A DNA stretch of 64,000 bases from Mesorhizobium huakuii (GCF_014189455.1 NZ_CP050296.1:1426001-1490000); one strand, 5' to 3'; counted from the stretch's first letter, positions 27,212 to 36,376 are shown. Numbers and translations are program-made. Notes: a model not told the origin generated them from the letters alone.

Positions 27212-28475
27212 TTGCGACAATCTCCTTCTGGTTCGACACCGGCTCCCAAGGCCAATCAACACGAGCAACGAAATCGTACACCGGGCCGCCGGGCACGCCC
27301 CAATTGCTCGACCAGACCACCTGTGAGCCATCGGGAGACGGCGAGGCATGCGTCTCGCTCCAGTAGTCGAAGTGCGCGTTTTGCGTGTCCACGATACGGC
27401 GGACCTCTCCGCTGCCGTCCAAACGCAGCGCAATGACCTGCTGCGCGTAGGGCGCCCAATCCGGATGCTGCGATATCTCGGCTGGTGTCCCGCCATAGCT
27501 CAGAAACACCCAGCCCGGCCTGTCCAGGGACCTGAGCGACGCATGCATGGCCTCGCCATATTTCATCAGCGAGGTGACCTTGCCGTCGGCTAACCGGCGT
27601 TTGATCACCTGATATTTGTCGGGATCCGATTTGCTGATCCCGACATAGATTTCGCTGCCGTCGGCATCGACCGTCATGTCGCCGTGACCGGGCCGGTGGT
27701 GCTCCATCCACTTCTGGCGCAAGACGCCATCGATGGAAAAGACGAAGCTCGGCTCATTGCCGTCCGGCAATGCCTGTGAGCACACAATGTTGATGCCGAG
27801 CGGGGAGATCGAGCAGGAGCCGGTGGTTCCTGGAAGCTGGGCAAGATCGATATCCGGGAATTTCTGCCTCAGCTTGAGGTCGTAGCCAAAGACCACCGAT
27901 TTGCCATCATTGCGCTTTGCACGCACCGCAATGCGGTTGCCGTCGCGGCTCGGATTGCCTTTGTAGGGCCCGAACTTGAGATCGCTATAGGCTGCCGAGG
28001 TGAACACGATGTCTTCGTGATCGGTGCGTGGCGCCCAGGTCGAAATCTGCCGGCCAGCAACGCAGATCATCAGCTCGGGATCCCTGGGATGCCATTCGCA
28101 TTCGGTCGAGCGGTTGCGGTGGAACAATGGAACGTAGCTGTGCCCGTCGAGAAAGCACATGCCACCGCAACCATTGACGATCAGGAGAAGGCTCTGGTCA
28201 GCATTCCAGGCCTGTGCGCTCGAGTAACGGTGGGTGCAGTATTTCTTCCCGCAGACACCCGCGAGACCAAGAATTCCGGGTTCGGTGATCCGCACGAGAA
28301 TCATGCCGGACCATGGATCCGTCGTTTCGCGCAGATAGCCCGGCAGGTTTCTTGCCGCCTGTGCGGGCGACGGTTGCGATGCGCTGCTTTCGCGACCACC
28401 GGCCATGTAGATATTCAGGAACATGGCGCCGGCAATCAGCAGCAGCGCCGATATATGCCGGCGGAGCCGGGTCAT
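27198..28475 (-). CDS. Exported beta-propeller-like protein of unknown function
   Basis: 425 residues. An N-terminal hydrophobic segment (ISALLLIAGAMFLNIYM) is a signal peptide or anchor. The rest consists of repeated beta-rich blades with WD/TolB-like turns such as NPSRDGNRIAVRA, TVDADGSEIYVG and SPSPDGSQVVWSSNWG. Paired cysteines (VCGKKYC, GCGGMC) suggest disulfides, hence a periplasmic or secreted location. The pattern resembles propellers related to TolB or oligogalacturonate lyases, but no catalytic set could be assigned. ATGA overlap with the dehydratase gene upstream and a 14-bp overlap with the export gene downstream place it firmly in the polysaccharide operon. Confidence 0.8.
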   Translation of the reverse strand: MTRLRRHISALLLIAGAMFLNIYMAGGRESSASQPSPAQAARNLPGYLRETTDPWSGMILVRITEPGILGLAGVCGKKYCTHRYSSAQAWNADQSLLLIVNGCGGMCFLDGHSYVPLFHRNRSTECEWHPRDPELMICVAGRQISTWAPRTDHEDIVFTSAAYSDLKFGPYKGNPSRDGNRIAVRAKRNDGKSVVFGYDLKLRQKFPDIDLAQLPGTTGSCSISPLGINIVCSQALPDGNEPSFVFSIDGVLRQKWMEHHRPGHGDMTVDADGSEIYVGISKSDPDKYQVIKRRLADGKVTSLMKYGEAMHASLRSLDRPGWVFLSYGGTPAEISQHPDWAPYAQQVIALRLDGSGEVRRIVDTQNAHFDYWSETHASPSPDGSQVVWSSNWGVPGGPVYDFVARVDWPWEPVSNQKEIVANGLH

Positions 28476-29476
28476 GTCATGTAACCCATTTCGCGCCTCA
28501 CCCGGCCTTCACTAAGGCGCGCGCGCCACCATGCGATCGTTTGCGCCAGCCCGTCGCGCAGGCTGGTCTGCGCCCGCCATCCAGTCTCGCCTTCAAACCG
28601 CGAGGAATCGGCGAGCAAGGCGCGAACTTCCGAATTTTGCGGCCGCAAACGGCTTTCGTCTCGATGGATCGGTTTTTTGGAACCGCTCAATTCGAGGACA
28701 AGGTCCAAGACGTCGGAGACGGTCACGGCGCGTTGGCTGCCGGCATTGTACGCATGGCCGAATTCAAGCCGGGCCAGGCCCGCAGTCAGGAACGCTGCCG
28801 CAGTGTCTTCCACAAAGGTCAGGTCACGGATCGGGCTTGTATCGCCGACCATGATCGACGGGCAATTCGGGTCGAGGGCCTGCCGGATGATGGTCGGCAC
28901 GATGGCGCGCTCACTCTGGCGCGGACCATAAGTGTTGAAGGGCCGCATGATGACCACAGGGACATCGAACGACCTGGCGTAGGACTCCGCCATCATGTCG
29001 GCGCCGATCTTGGACGCCGAATAGGGTGACTGTCCCTGCAGCGGATGCGTTTCGCGGATGGGCATGGTCTGGGCGGTTCCATAAACCTCGCTTGTGGAGG
29101 TATGCACCACCCGCTCCGTCTCCCATTGACGTGCCGCTTCAAGCACGTTCACCGTGCCCAGGACGTTGGTTTCCACATAGGACTGGGCAGCCGCGTAGGA
29201 ATATGGAATCGCGATCAGCGCAGCCAGATGAAACACAACGGCCTGGCCGCGCATGACCCGGTTCAGGAACGCGCTGTCGCGGACGTCGCCGCGGACAAGC
29301 TTCAGCCGGCTCCGGATGTTGTCGGGCAAATCATCCAGCCATCCATGGCTGTCGAAGGAATTGTAGAGCGCCAGAGCCGTGACATCCGCTCCATTGCGGA
29401 CGAGCGCTTCGGTGAGATGCGAACCGATAAATCCATCCGCGCCCGTCACCAGAACTTTCTTGCCGTTGTAGCTCAT
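28472..29476 (-). CDS. NAD-dependent 4,6-dehydratase/epimerase, LegB-like
   Basis: 334 residues from MSYNGKKVLV; the ATG at 29476 follows AGGGAA. The Rossmann motif GADGFIGSHL binds NAD, HTSTSEVYGT provides the catalytic Ser/Thr and YSASK the Tyr-x-x-x-Lys. Segments such as ALIAIPYSY and RPFNTYGPRQS are strongly reminiscent of LegB, which dehydrates a UDP-GlcNAc-type sugar to a 4-keto-6-deoxy product. The nearby aminotransferase at 30192 is its natural partner, giving a 4-amino-4,6-dideoxy sugar. An alternative is a UDP-glucuronate or GDP-mannose-type epimerase. Family is certain, exact substrate likely but not proven. Confidence 0.87.
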   Translation of the reverse strand: MSYNGKKVLVTGADGFIGSHLTEALVRNGADVTALALYNSFDSHGWLDDLPDNIRSRLKLVRGDVRDSAFLNRVMRGQAVVFHLAALIAIPYSYAAAQSYVETNVLGTVNVLEAARQWETERVVHTSTSEVYGTAQTMPIRETHPLQGQSPYSASKIGADMMAESYARSFDVPVVIMRPFNTYGPRQSERAIVPTIIRQALDPNCPSIMVGDTSPIRDLTFVEDTAAAFLTAGLARLEFGHAYNAGSQRAVTVSDVLDLVLELSGSKKPIHRDESRLRPQNSEVRALLADSSRFEGETGWRAQTSLRDGLAQTIAWWRARLSEGRVRREMGYMT

Positions 29477-29520
29477 GACTGCGCATTCCCTTGGCTGACT
29501 GGAGCGCTTCCTTTTGGGGT

Positions 29521-30195
29521 TCATACATTGATCGGCTGTGATGGAACCCAGCCGACAACCGCCAGGAAGCCGCGCACCATCCACACGATGTCGGAGGCGA
29601 TGGTGCGCTGTGGATAGTAGGAGAGGTCGAGTCTGGCTTTGGCGGGGAACATAACCTCCCGGTAAAACAGGATCGGATCCGCGGATCGGGGAAAGAAATG
29701 CGCCTCGTGCCGGAAGAGAACCTGGGTTGGCCCCAGCAGGCCGGGCTTGTATTGCAGGACGGCCTCGAGGCCACCCCGGAAACAATCGGCGAAAGCCAGG
29801 CTCTCGGGTCGCGGCCCGACGATCGCCATCTCGCCTTTGAGGACGTTCCACAGCTGCGGCAGTTCGTCGAACTTCGTTGCGGCGAGGAATCGGCCCACCG
29901 TCGTCATGCGGCTGTCGCCCACGACGGTCAGCGCGAGGCCTTGAGAGCCGCAGTTCACACCGAACTTGCGAAATTTGTACATGCGGAAGGGTCGGCCACC
30001 AGCGCCCATACGGGTCTGTGCGAACAAGATCGAGCCTCCGCCTTCGAACAGCAGCGCTCCGGCGATCAGCAGCATCAATGGTGCGAATAGGACGGCCGCG
30101 ACGCCCGCGACCACGAGATCGATCGAACGTCTCGCCAGCCCGTGTACGGGCCTTGAGACGACGCGCCGATGCACGGAAAGATCTAATGCATTCAT
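29521..30195 (-). CDS. Sugar transferase (initiating polyprenyl-phosphate glycosyl-1-phosphate transferase type)
   Basis: 224 residues. One membrane hairpin (LVVAGVAAVLFAPLMLLIAGALL) precedes the cytosolic catalytic domain with FAQTRMGAGGRPFRMYKFRKF, TKFDELPQLWNVLKGEMAIVGPRPE and the conserved PGLLGPTQV. These are the signatures of small PglC/WcaJ-C-type phosphoglycosyl transferases that place the first sugar phosphate on undecaprenyl phosphate. It starts within the aminotransferase stop (ATGA). Together with the dehydratase, aminotransferase and nucleotidyltransferase it would build and load the first, probably amino-deoxy, sugar of the repeat unit. Confidence 0.87.
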   Translation of the reverse strand: MNALDLSVHRRVVSRPVHGLARRSIDLVVAGVAAVLFAPLMLLIAGALLFEGGGSILFAQTRMGAGGRPFRMYKFRKFGVNCGSQGLALTVVGDSRMTTVGRFLAATKFDELPQLWNVLKGEMAIVGPRPESLAFADCFRGGLEAVLQYKPGLLGPTQVLFRHEAHFFPRSADPILFYREVMFPAKARLDLSYYPQRTIASDIVWMVRGFLAVVGWVPSQPINV

Positions 30196-31328
30196 GCGGC
30201 AGTTCCTGTTTGGGCGCCGCCGTTGAGCGCGGCTGCGAGTGCAGACACAACCGCTTCGGCGACAGGTGAAGTGATCTGGGGATGCAGTGGAATTGTCAGC
30301 TCTCGCTGCGCAAAGTCCTCTGTCCGCGGCAAAGTGATGCCGGGGTAACGCTCGCGATAGAACGTCATCTGGTGCACCGGCGGATAATGAATCGTGGTCT
30401 GTATCCCCTGCGTCCGCAGTTCGTCGATAACGTCCTGCCGCCTCGCGTAGCGCGGCAGGAGGACCGGCATGATGTGGTAAGCCGACGTCCGGGGTTCGCT
30501 GAATGGAATGGTCACGGCCGGGCAATGTTCTGCGATGAGGCGCCGGTAGAGGACGGCCAGGATGCGCCTGATTTCGTTCCACTCTTGCAGGTTCTGCAGC
30601 TGAACCAGCCCAATCGCCGCCCGCATCTCGTCCATGCGGTAGTTGAACCCGAGCATCGTGACATCATATTGCGGGGTACGACTGTTCAGCCGCTGATGTG
30701 TCCCGCTGGTCATCCCGTGCCCACGGGCCTGGCGAACCCTGTCGAGGAGATCGGGGTCGCGGGCGATCACCGCGCCCCCTTCCGCCGTTGTCATGTTCTT
30801 GTTGCCATAGAAGCTGAAAGCAGCCGCGGTGCCGAACGTCCCCACTTCCCTGAGGCCGGGCGCATGCGCGGCATCCTCGATGATATGCAGTCCTCTAACC
30901 CGGGCGAACCGCTGCCATTGTTCCCGATTGGCGAGATAGCCCGCGAAGTGAACGAGAATGACCGCCTTGGTGCGTGGCGTGCACCGCGCTTCTGCTTCCG
31001 CAAGCGACATCAACGGCACGTCGACCGATTCGATGTCGACAAAGATCGGAGTCGCCCCGACATAGAGCACCGCATTCGCGGTCGCCACGAACGTCAGTGA
31101 CGGAACCAGCACTTCGTCGCCAGGGCCTATTCCCAGTGCATGCAGGATAAGATGAAGCGCCGCGGTGCAGGAACCAACCGCAACGCAATCCTGCGCGCCA
31201 TGCATGGTGGCAAAGGTCTGCTCGAACTCTCGTACCCTATCCCCCATGGTAAGCCAGCCGCTGTCAATCACCTTGGACAGGGCCACCTTCTCCGGCACGC
31301 CTAGTATCGGGGCGCTCACCAAGAGCAT
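30192..31328 (-). CDS. DegT/DnrJ/EryC1 family PLP-dependent sugar aminotransferase
   Basis: 378 residues. The PLP lysine lies in FSFYGNKNMTTAEGG and the phosphate-binding/cofactor aspartate in IIEDAAHAPG; MLGFNYRMDEMRAAIGLVQ (shown here as LGFNYRMDEMRAAIG) is the family hallmark. It transfers an amino group to a 4-keto or 3-keto nucleotide sugar, most simply the product of the LegB-like dehydratase. The ATG has a perfect AGGAGG site, and the stop overlaps the sugar-transferase start. Confidence in family is high; regiospecificity is inferred from the dehydratase. Confidence 0.9.
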   Translation of the reverse strand: MLLVSAPILGVPEKVALSKVIDSGWLTMGDRVREFEQTFATMHGAQDCVAVGSCTAALHLILHALGIGPGDEVLVPSLTFVATANAVLYVGATPIFVDIESVDVPLMSLAEAEARCTPRTKAVILVHFAGYLANREQWQRFARVRGLHIIEDAAHAPGLREVGTFGTAAAFSFYGNKNMTTAEGGAVIARDPDLLDRVRQARGHGMTSGTHQRLNSRTPQYDVTMLGFNYRMDEMRAAIGLVQLQNLQEWNEIRRILAVLYRRLIAEHCPAVTIPFSEPRTSAYHIMPVLLPRYARRQDVIDELRTQGIQTTIHYPPVHQMTFYRERYPGITLPRTEDFAQRELTIPLHPQITSPVAEAVVSALAAALNGGAQTGTAA

Positions 31329-31360
31329 CTTGACCTCCTGAACTCGTTATTTGCGGGTTT

Positions 31361-32083
31361 TCATGCGGCCGCGGCTGCGACCTCGATCGAGGTCGACTGC
31401 TCTTCCCAGGCAATCGCTTGCGCATTCTGGAAGTCATCAACGCGACCGATGTCGAGCCAGAGACCATCATGCTTGTACACGTGCACGGTCGTGCCGCCCT
31501 GCATCATCTGCAGCATCAGGTCGTCGAACCCAAATGGGATGCCGGAAGGAATGAACCGCAGGACATCCGGGTTCATGCAGTAAATCCCCATGCTGACGAG
31601 ATGGGAAAGCGTCGGCTTTTCCCGAAAGAGCTGAACGGCATTGTCGATCTCGTCGATGACGCCGAAGTCCATCTTGATATGGCGGCAGGCCGTGGCGATC
31701 GTAACCGGATCCTTGTGCATGCGGTGCGCGGCCACGAACCGGCTGAGGCTCAGATCGGTAAGAACATCGCCGTTGAGCACCACAAATGTTTCGTTCAGTT
31801 CATCCCTGATCAGAGAGAGAGGCCCGATGGTGCCCAGTGGCTCCATTTCCTGGGTGTATCTGATCTTCAAATTCCATTGCGATCCGTCGCCGCAGACGCT
31901 GCGGATCAAGTGCCCGAGATACCCGGTCGTGATATAGACCTCTTCGATACCGTTGCGCCGCAGCCACTTCAGAAGCAGCTCAAGAACGGGCCGGGCCCCT
32001 ATCGGCATCAAGGGTTTCGGCAGGACCGACGTGAAAGGCCGAAGGCGCGTACCCATCCCACCACATTGAATCACCGCTTTCAT
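31361..32083 (-). CDS. Nucleotidyltransferase family protein (sugar-1-phosphate NTase)
   Basis: 240 residues. The N-terminal signature QCGGMGTRLRPFTSVLPKP is the GxGxRL-(x)-PK motif of sugar-nucleotide pyrophosphorylases, followed by VLNGDVLTDLSL with the metal-binding aspartate and GLWLDIGRVDDFQNA typical of the family end. The first glycine-rich motif has CGG in place of the more common AGG. It couples a sugar-1-phosphate to a nucleotide. The ATG has GGGAGGATC. It is the promoter-proximal gene of the operon running down to the methyltransferase. Confidence 0.87.
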   Translation of the reverse strand: MKAVIQCGGMGTRLRPFTSVLPKPLMPIGARPVLELLLKWLRRNGIEEVYITTGYLGHLIRSVCGDGSQWNLKIRYTQEMEPLGTIGPLSLIRDELNETFVVLNGDVLTDLSLSRFVAAHRMHKDPVTIATACRHIKMDFGVIDEIDNAVQLFREKPTLSHLVSMGIYCMNPDVLRFIPSGIPFGFDDLMLQMMQGGTTVHVYKHDGLWLDIGRVDDFQNAQAIAWEEQSTSIEVAAAAA

Positions 32084-32687
32084 CCGATCCTCCCGAGTTT
32101 ATTCAGCCCGAACATCATCGTTGCGAATGGAGTGCTCGCAGGGTCGCCCACGAGCCAATCCGAACACCTCATCATGAATGGTATGATCACTCTGAATGGG
32201 TGTCGTCGTGCATTCGAATGGTAACGATCCCAAGCGTTTCCGGTATTAAATAGCCGCAGGATCAAGGACAGACCCAAGCGCTTTGGACCTGATCATGAGA
32301 CCAATGAAACCGAATCAGTCTTGCGATCAAAAAACAATGATTTGCCCAGTGCCGAAGCCGGGCCGCGCGCCTCTGGCGAAGGCAGGTGCCGCATCAAAAC
32401 ACTGTGCGGCACACTGGTTTTGGACACTGGAAACGGAAACTCGGCATCGTTCGGCGGGCAGGTACCGCACGCCAGCGTTAAAAAAACTAATAGAAGATCG
32501 TCGCAAATTAGTATTACATTAGCCATGTGTGATGTGCGTGGATGGGGACGCTGCGGACTTCACTGTGATGGGATGACCAGTGGTTGGACACGATTCTAGG
32601 ATCGCCGCGGTTCCGTCCATCACACAGGAATGGGAGGTTCCAACGGGTTTTCTCGTCGGGAACCGGGTAACGCGTTGGGGTGGTTCA
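32084..32687. other. Intergenic region between sugar operon and response regulator
   Basis: 604 bp with no credible gene. It carries the promoter of the minus-strand sugar/export operon and of the plus-strand response regulator, and includes AT-rich patches at 32241-32260 and 32481-32520 (with an A7 run). A perfect 8-bp stem-loop is listed separately. This is the most likely target region for the three regulators next to it. Confidence 0.5.
32386..32412 (+). promoter_or_regulatory. Perfect stem-loop GTGCCGCA/TGCGGCAC
   Basis: GTGCCGCA (32386-32393) pairs with TGCGGCAC (32405-32412) across 11 bases; on the plus strand ACTGGTTTTGG follows. It lies about 300 bp from either flanking gene. It could be an operator, the end of a small transcript, or a 5'-leader hairpin of either divergent gene; nothing here distinguishes them. 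Confidence 0.4.
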
Positions 32688-33365
32688 ATGTATCGGATCG
32701 TCATTGCCGATGATCACGGCTTGTATCGGCGTGGCCTCCGGCTGGCACTTATGGCTGGAATTCCAGGTGCCGAGATATTCGAGGCTGCGTGTTTCGATGC
32801 TGTGGTCAATCTTCTGGAGGAGCAGGCATCCATCGATCTTGCGATCCTCGACCTGAACATGCCTGGGCTGTTTGATCAGCAAGTGCTCAGCGAGGTTCTC
32901 TCCGCCTATCCTGGCACACGCTTTGCGATCGTTTCCGGGGACGATTCCCGCTCGGAGATTCTGACGGCTCTTTCGATCGGGCTCCATGGTTACATCGTCA
33001 AATCGCAGAAAGACGAGGAAGTCGTGCTGGCGGTAAATGAGATCCTCGCGGGTCGGATCTATGTACCAGCACTCCTGTCTCGGACGTCTGGGGACCAGAG
33101 ATCGTATGCCGCCCTGCCCTCGGCGAAAAATCCAATCCGTCGACGCGTGGGCTCGAGCGATCTCGGCAGGCTGACGTCGAGGCAGAAGGACGTCCTCAAG
33201 CTGATGGCGGAGGGGTACTCGAACAAGGAGATCGCCCGCAATCTGGATATTGCCGAAGCGACAACCAAAATCCATGCCGCTGCCATTCTGCGCGAGCTCG
33301 GGGTACGGAACCGGACTGAAGCAGCTGTTTTGCTGCAAACCTGGCAGTCGAGAAATGTGAGCTGA
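32688..33365 (+). CDS. LuxR/NarL-type response regulator
   Basis: 225 residues from MYRIVIADDH. The receiver domain has the acidic pair at DD8-9, the phosphorylation site aspartate in LAILDLNMPG near residue 55 and the conserved lysine in GYIVKSQKDEE. The C-terminal LuxR helix-turn-helix is LTSRQKDVLKLMAEGYSNKE with IARNLDIAEATTKIHAAAIL (given in two parts). It is convergent with the histidine kinase gene at 33495 and probably its partner. Upstream codons to 32580 are open but lack family similarity, so the start at 32688 is preferred. Likely controls the polysaccharide operon divergent from it. Confidence 0.88.
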   Translation: MYRIVIADDHGLYRRGLRLALMAGIPGAEIFEAACFDAVVNLLEEQASIDLAILDLNMPGLFDQQVLSEVLSAYPGTRFAIVSGDDSRSEILTALSIGLHGYIVKSQKDEEVVLAVNEILAGRIYVPALLSRTSGDQRSYAALPSAKNPIRRRVGSSDLGRLTSRQKDVLKLMAEGYSNKEIARNLDIAEATTKIHAAAILRELGVRNRTEAAVLLQTWQSRNVS

Positions 33366-33494
33366 TTTATGCCACCCGAAGCTGGTAGCGGTTTGGACCG
33401 GCATGTAGAGGGTAGACCTGCGAGACCGACGCGCTTTGGTCTTTGTTACGGATGCAAGTTTCCCGGATCCGAGGTCGTTTTGCAGCGACATCCA

Positions 33495-35238
33495 CTATAA
33501 TTCAATTTCCTTCCGCGATAACCGCAAGGAATATCGCAGTCCGTGCTCCGATATTTCCAGTTTCGGGGAGTGACCGACTAGCGGCGTGCCGTCCACGCCG
33601 ATTATCATGGACCCGAAACCGTGGCGCACGACCTTTGAGTTCTTCCGCCGTCCCGATTCCACCCAATCGAACACGAGGTCGTCGCCTGCGCCGTCGGATG
33701 CGAATTGCCACTTAACTTCGACCTTGCCTTGTGAGTCACCCAGCGCACCGTGTTTCACGGAGTTTGTCGTCAGCTCGTGAAGGATCATCGCAAAGCTCTC
33801 GGCGGCGCCACTTGGCACTGTGAGGGCGGGGCCACTGATCGTTATGTCCCGTGTCTCCTTGAAAGGCTGCAACTCCTGGGCCACGAGGTCGTGGAGCATC
33901 CCGGACAGGCTGGTATGACGAGACAGCAGCAGATGCGTCGCTTCCAGCGTTCGAATCCGATCGACCAGCATCTCCTTGTATTTGGCAACGTCGTTCTCGG
34001 GAACATTGATCATGTTCACCAAGGCCGTGATCACCGGGAACAAGTTGCTGAACCGATGGCGCTCTTCGAGCATGATGCGCTCGCGCTTCTTCACGGCGGC
34101 GCGAAGAAGCGTGGTTTGTCGACGCTCGGTCAGATCGGCCGCGATCCCGATGCGGATCGCACGATCGCCGTGTTCTTCCTGCCGTCCGCGCAGAGCAACC
34201 CAGCGTATGTGACCATCCATCCGCCTGACACGAATCTCGATGTCGTAGTTCACCGCCGACGAGGGTTTTGCCGAGGCAGCCAACTTCGGCCAGTCGGCTG
34301 GATGGATGACGGTCGAGAGTTCTTCCAAGCGGCGGACGGGCGTCGGCGGCAGACCGAGAATGTCCCAGAACTTGCCGGAGCCCTCGACCGTCCCTTCCTT
34401 GAGATCTATTCGCCACGTACCCAGGCGTCCGGCAGACAGAGCGAGATCAAGCCATTCCTTCTGAGCCCGGAGGGCCTCGCGTGCGGCTCGTCGCTCGGAA
34501 ATATCGTCGATCACCACGAACACGCTCTCGGTGGATGCCTCGTCAGGCCGCGATGAAGACAGGGACAGACGAGCCCAGAATGCCTTGCCGTCCTTCCGCA
34601 GCAGGCGAATATCCGCAGCGGACGACGAGGCGCCGTTATCCAAATCTTTCAACAACCCCCGCACGGCATCTCGATCGTCGCGAAGAACGAGCCCCTCCAG
34701 CTTGAGCTGGGCAAGTTCCCCCTCCTTCGTAGCCGGTCATCTCGGAAAAGCGTCTGTTCGATTGCAGCAGTTCGCCACGTCGATTGGCATTTGCAAAACC
34801 CAAGGCGGCGCGCTCGAAGGCCCAACGATAACGACTCTCGGCGGCATCGATGGCAGCGAGCCTCGCCTCCGCAACCTCGAGCGCCGCGCGCAGATCCTGT
34901 CGCAGGCGGTGGAACACAAATGCGATCAGGCCACCGGAGACCAGAAGGAAGATGGCGCTCGTCCAATCTTCAGCAGAGAGTTGGGCGTTCAGAACGCGTC
35001 GCATCCACAAGCCGGCGGCCGCCATGAGAAGCGTTGCGGCGATGGCAACCAGACGCCCTTCGAGATAAACGATAACAATAATTATGGGGATAAACGCAAT
35101 AAACGTCACCCCTTCGCCGACATATATCGTATTTATCGCTTCGAGTACTATCGCTGCTGCAAGCACCAATAGCGAAGCTACATGAGCCAACGGGGTGCTT
35201 GACACGTTCGATTTGAGCCAGCGCAGGTACGAACCCAT
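33495..35238 (-). pseudogene. PAS-containing sensor histidine kinase (HWE/HisKA_2 type), frameshifted as read
   Basis: Two frames form one kinase of about 580 residues. The first (from 35238) has membrane segments (LAHVASLLVLAAAIVLEA, FIAFIPIIIVIVYLEG, AIFLLVSGGLIAFVF) and the start of a PAS domain up to FSEMTGYEGG. The second continues with PAS text, another PAS/PAC (VIHPADWPKLA), the histidine box LEERHRFSNLFPVITALVNM and ATP-binding HELTTNSVKHGAL. They join at a five-G run (34718-34722, coding strand) after removing one G, giving YEGGELAQLKLEGL. Its N-terminus is near the regulator genes and its C-terminus converges on the response regulator. Frameshift may be an error. Confidence 0.78.
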
Positions 35239-35470
35239 GCTCCCAGACTACAACCTTCTGTCTAGTTCGTCGAGACTAGGCCGCGACGGGGCAGCCTAGT
35301 ACCACTGCCGGATTGCCATGCCCTTGCCGGCGAATAGAATCAGGCTCGGTTGGGCTCATCAAAAAGGCATGTTCAACGAACGCTGCGGAACAGACTTGCC
35401 GCGGATTTCTTCAGACGTGTCGAAAATCAAGCCAAAGGAGTGCATTCCCGTCAGTTGGCGGAATTAAAAG

Positions 35471-35496
35471 CAAGTAAATCGCACAAGATTTACTTG
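35471..35496. promoter_or_regulatory. Perfect 26-bp palindromic operator candidate
   Basis: CAAGTAAATC (35471-35480) and GATTTACTTG (35487-35496) are exact reverse complements around GCACAA. The site is 33 bp before the start of the PAS-LuxR regulator and in the 290-bp gap shared with the divergent histidine kinase. Length, perfection and position suit a dimeric regulator, possibly the LuxR-type product itself. Confidence 0.6.
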
Positions 35497-35528
35497 GATC
35501 AGTAGCAACTAGGGTTGGGGTAGAGGCG

Positions 35529-36206
35529 ATGACACTGATTGAGAGGCGCAACGAGGCGGTTGCGATCAGCCAATACATTTCACTGAAGGATACTCGTCAC
35601 GCACGTCCGATACACCTGTCGGATCGACCGGACGCCAGAATCGGCGGACCGCAGCGACGCAGTTTGGAATCCATAACCGGCATGCTTGACCGCATCGGCT
35701 GCGGCTATTTCGTGCTGGACCGCGACAGGAAAGTAATCGAGTGGAACGCAGCCGCTCAAGAGACGCTAGAGCGCCAGGGTGAAGCGGCCGACACGGCAGG
35801 CGAGCTTTCCGCCGGACTAAGGCGGCTGGTCGCGAATGTTCCGGTTCACTTTCAGCCGGGCACACTTTCATGGGTGGTGATCCGCAGCAGGGGCGACAGG
35901 CCGGTGGTCCTGAATGAGACGGGCGTTGTCACACCGGACGGTACCAGCATCGTCGCATTGCTGGACCGGGAGAACACATCGTCGGCAAACCCTCAGACCT
36001 TGCAAAGGATGTTCGGTTTGACCAGTGCGGAAACGCAGCTGGCGTTGCGCCTGGCGCATGGCGATGCGCCCCTGGAGATCGCCCGCAGCTGGCATCTCAG
36101 CCGCACGACGATCCGTTCCCAGCTTGCCTCGCTGTTCGCCAAGACCGAGACAAGGCGTCAGGCGGAGTTGGTGGCTCTTCTGGGGCGCATTTCGGTCCTG
36201 CCATGA
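35529..36206 (+). CDS. PAS-like domain LuxR-family transcriptional regulator
   Basis: 225 residues. About residues 50-100 resemble a PAS core (MLDRIGCGYFVLDRDRKVIE and WNAAAQETLERQ). The C-terminal helix-turn-helix is FGLTSAETQLALRLAHGDAP then LEIARSWHLSRTTIRSQLAS, typical of LuxR-type DNA-binding domains. No receiver aspartate pocket was found, so it is a one-component sensor-regulator rather than a response regulator. A perfect palindrome precedes the gene. It may act on itself, the histidine kinase or the epimerase gene 170 bp downstream. Confidence 0.83.
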   Translation: MTLIERRNEAVAISQYISLKDTRHARPIHLSDRPDARIGGPQRRSLESITGMLDRIGCGYFVLDRDRKVIEWNAAAQETLERQGEAADTAGELSAGLRRLVANVPVHFQPGTLSWVVIRSRGDRPVVLNETGVVTPDGTSIVALLDRENTSSANPQTLQRMFGLTSAETQLALRLAHGDAPLEIARSWHLSRTTIRSQLASLFAKTETRRQAELVALLGRISVLP

Positions 36207-36376
36207 AATTGCAACGGCCGGGCGTCGGCAGCCGCCCGGATTCAGGCGATCGACATCAGGCCAATGCCAACGCGGCGGCATTCTGCGGCCGCGATGGGGC
36301 AGATCGTTGGCAGCGCCACCCCACCCTTTCGACGCGCTATCGGCAAAGCAGGATCTCGCAACAGGAGTGACTTGCC

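Noticed and set aside
29477..30250. N-terminal extension of the dehydratase frame through the sugar-transferase gene
   Set aside because: The extra ~258 codons are Arg-rich nonsense overlapping a clear sugar transferase; the ATG at 29476 has its own ribosome site and family-typical start.
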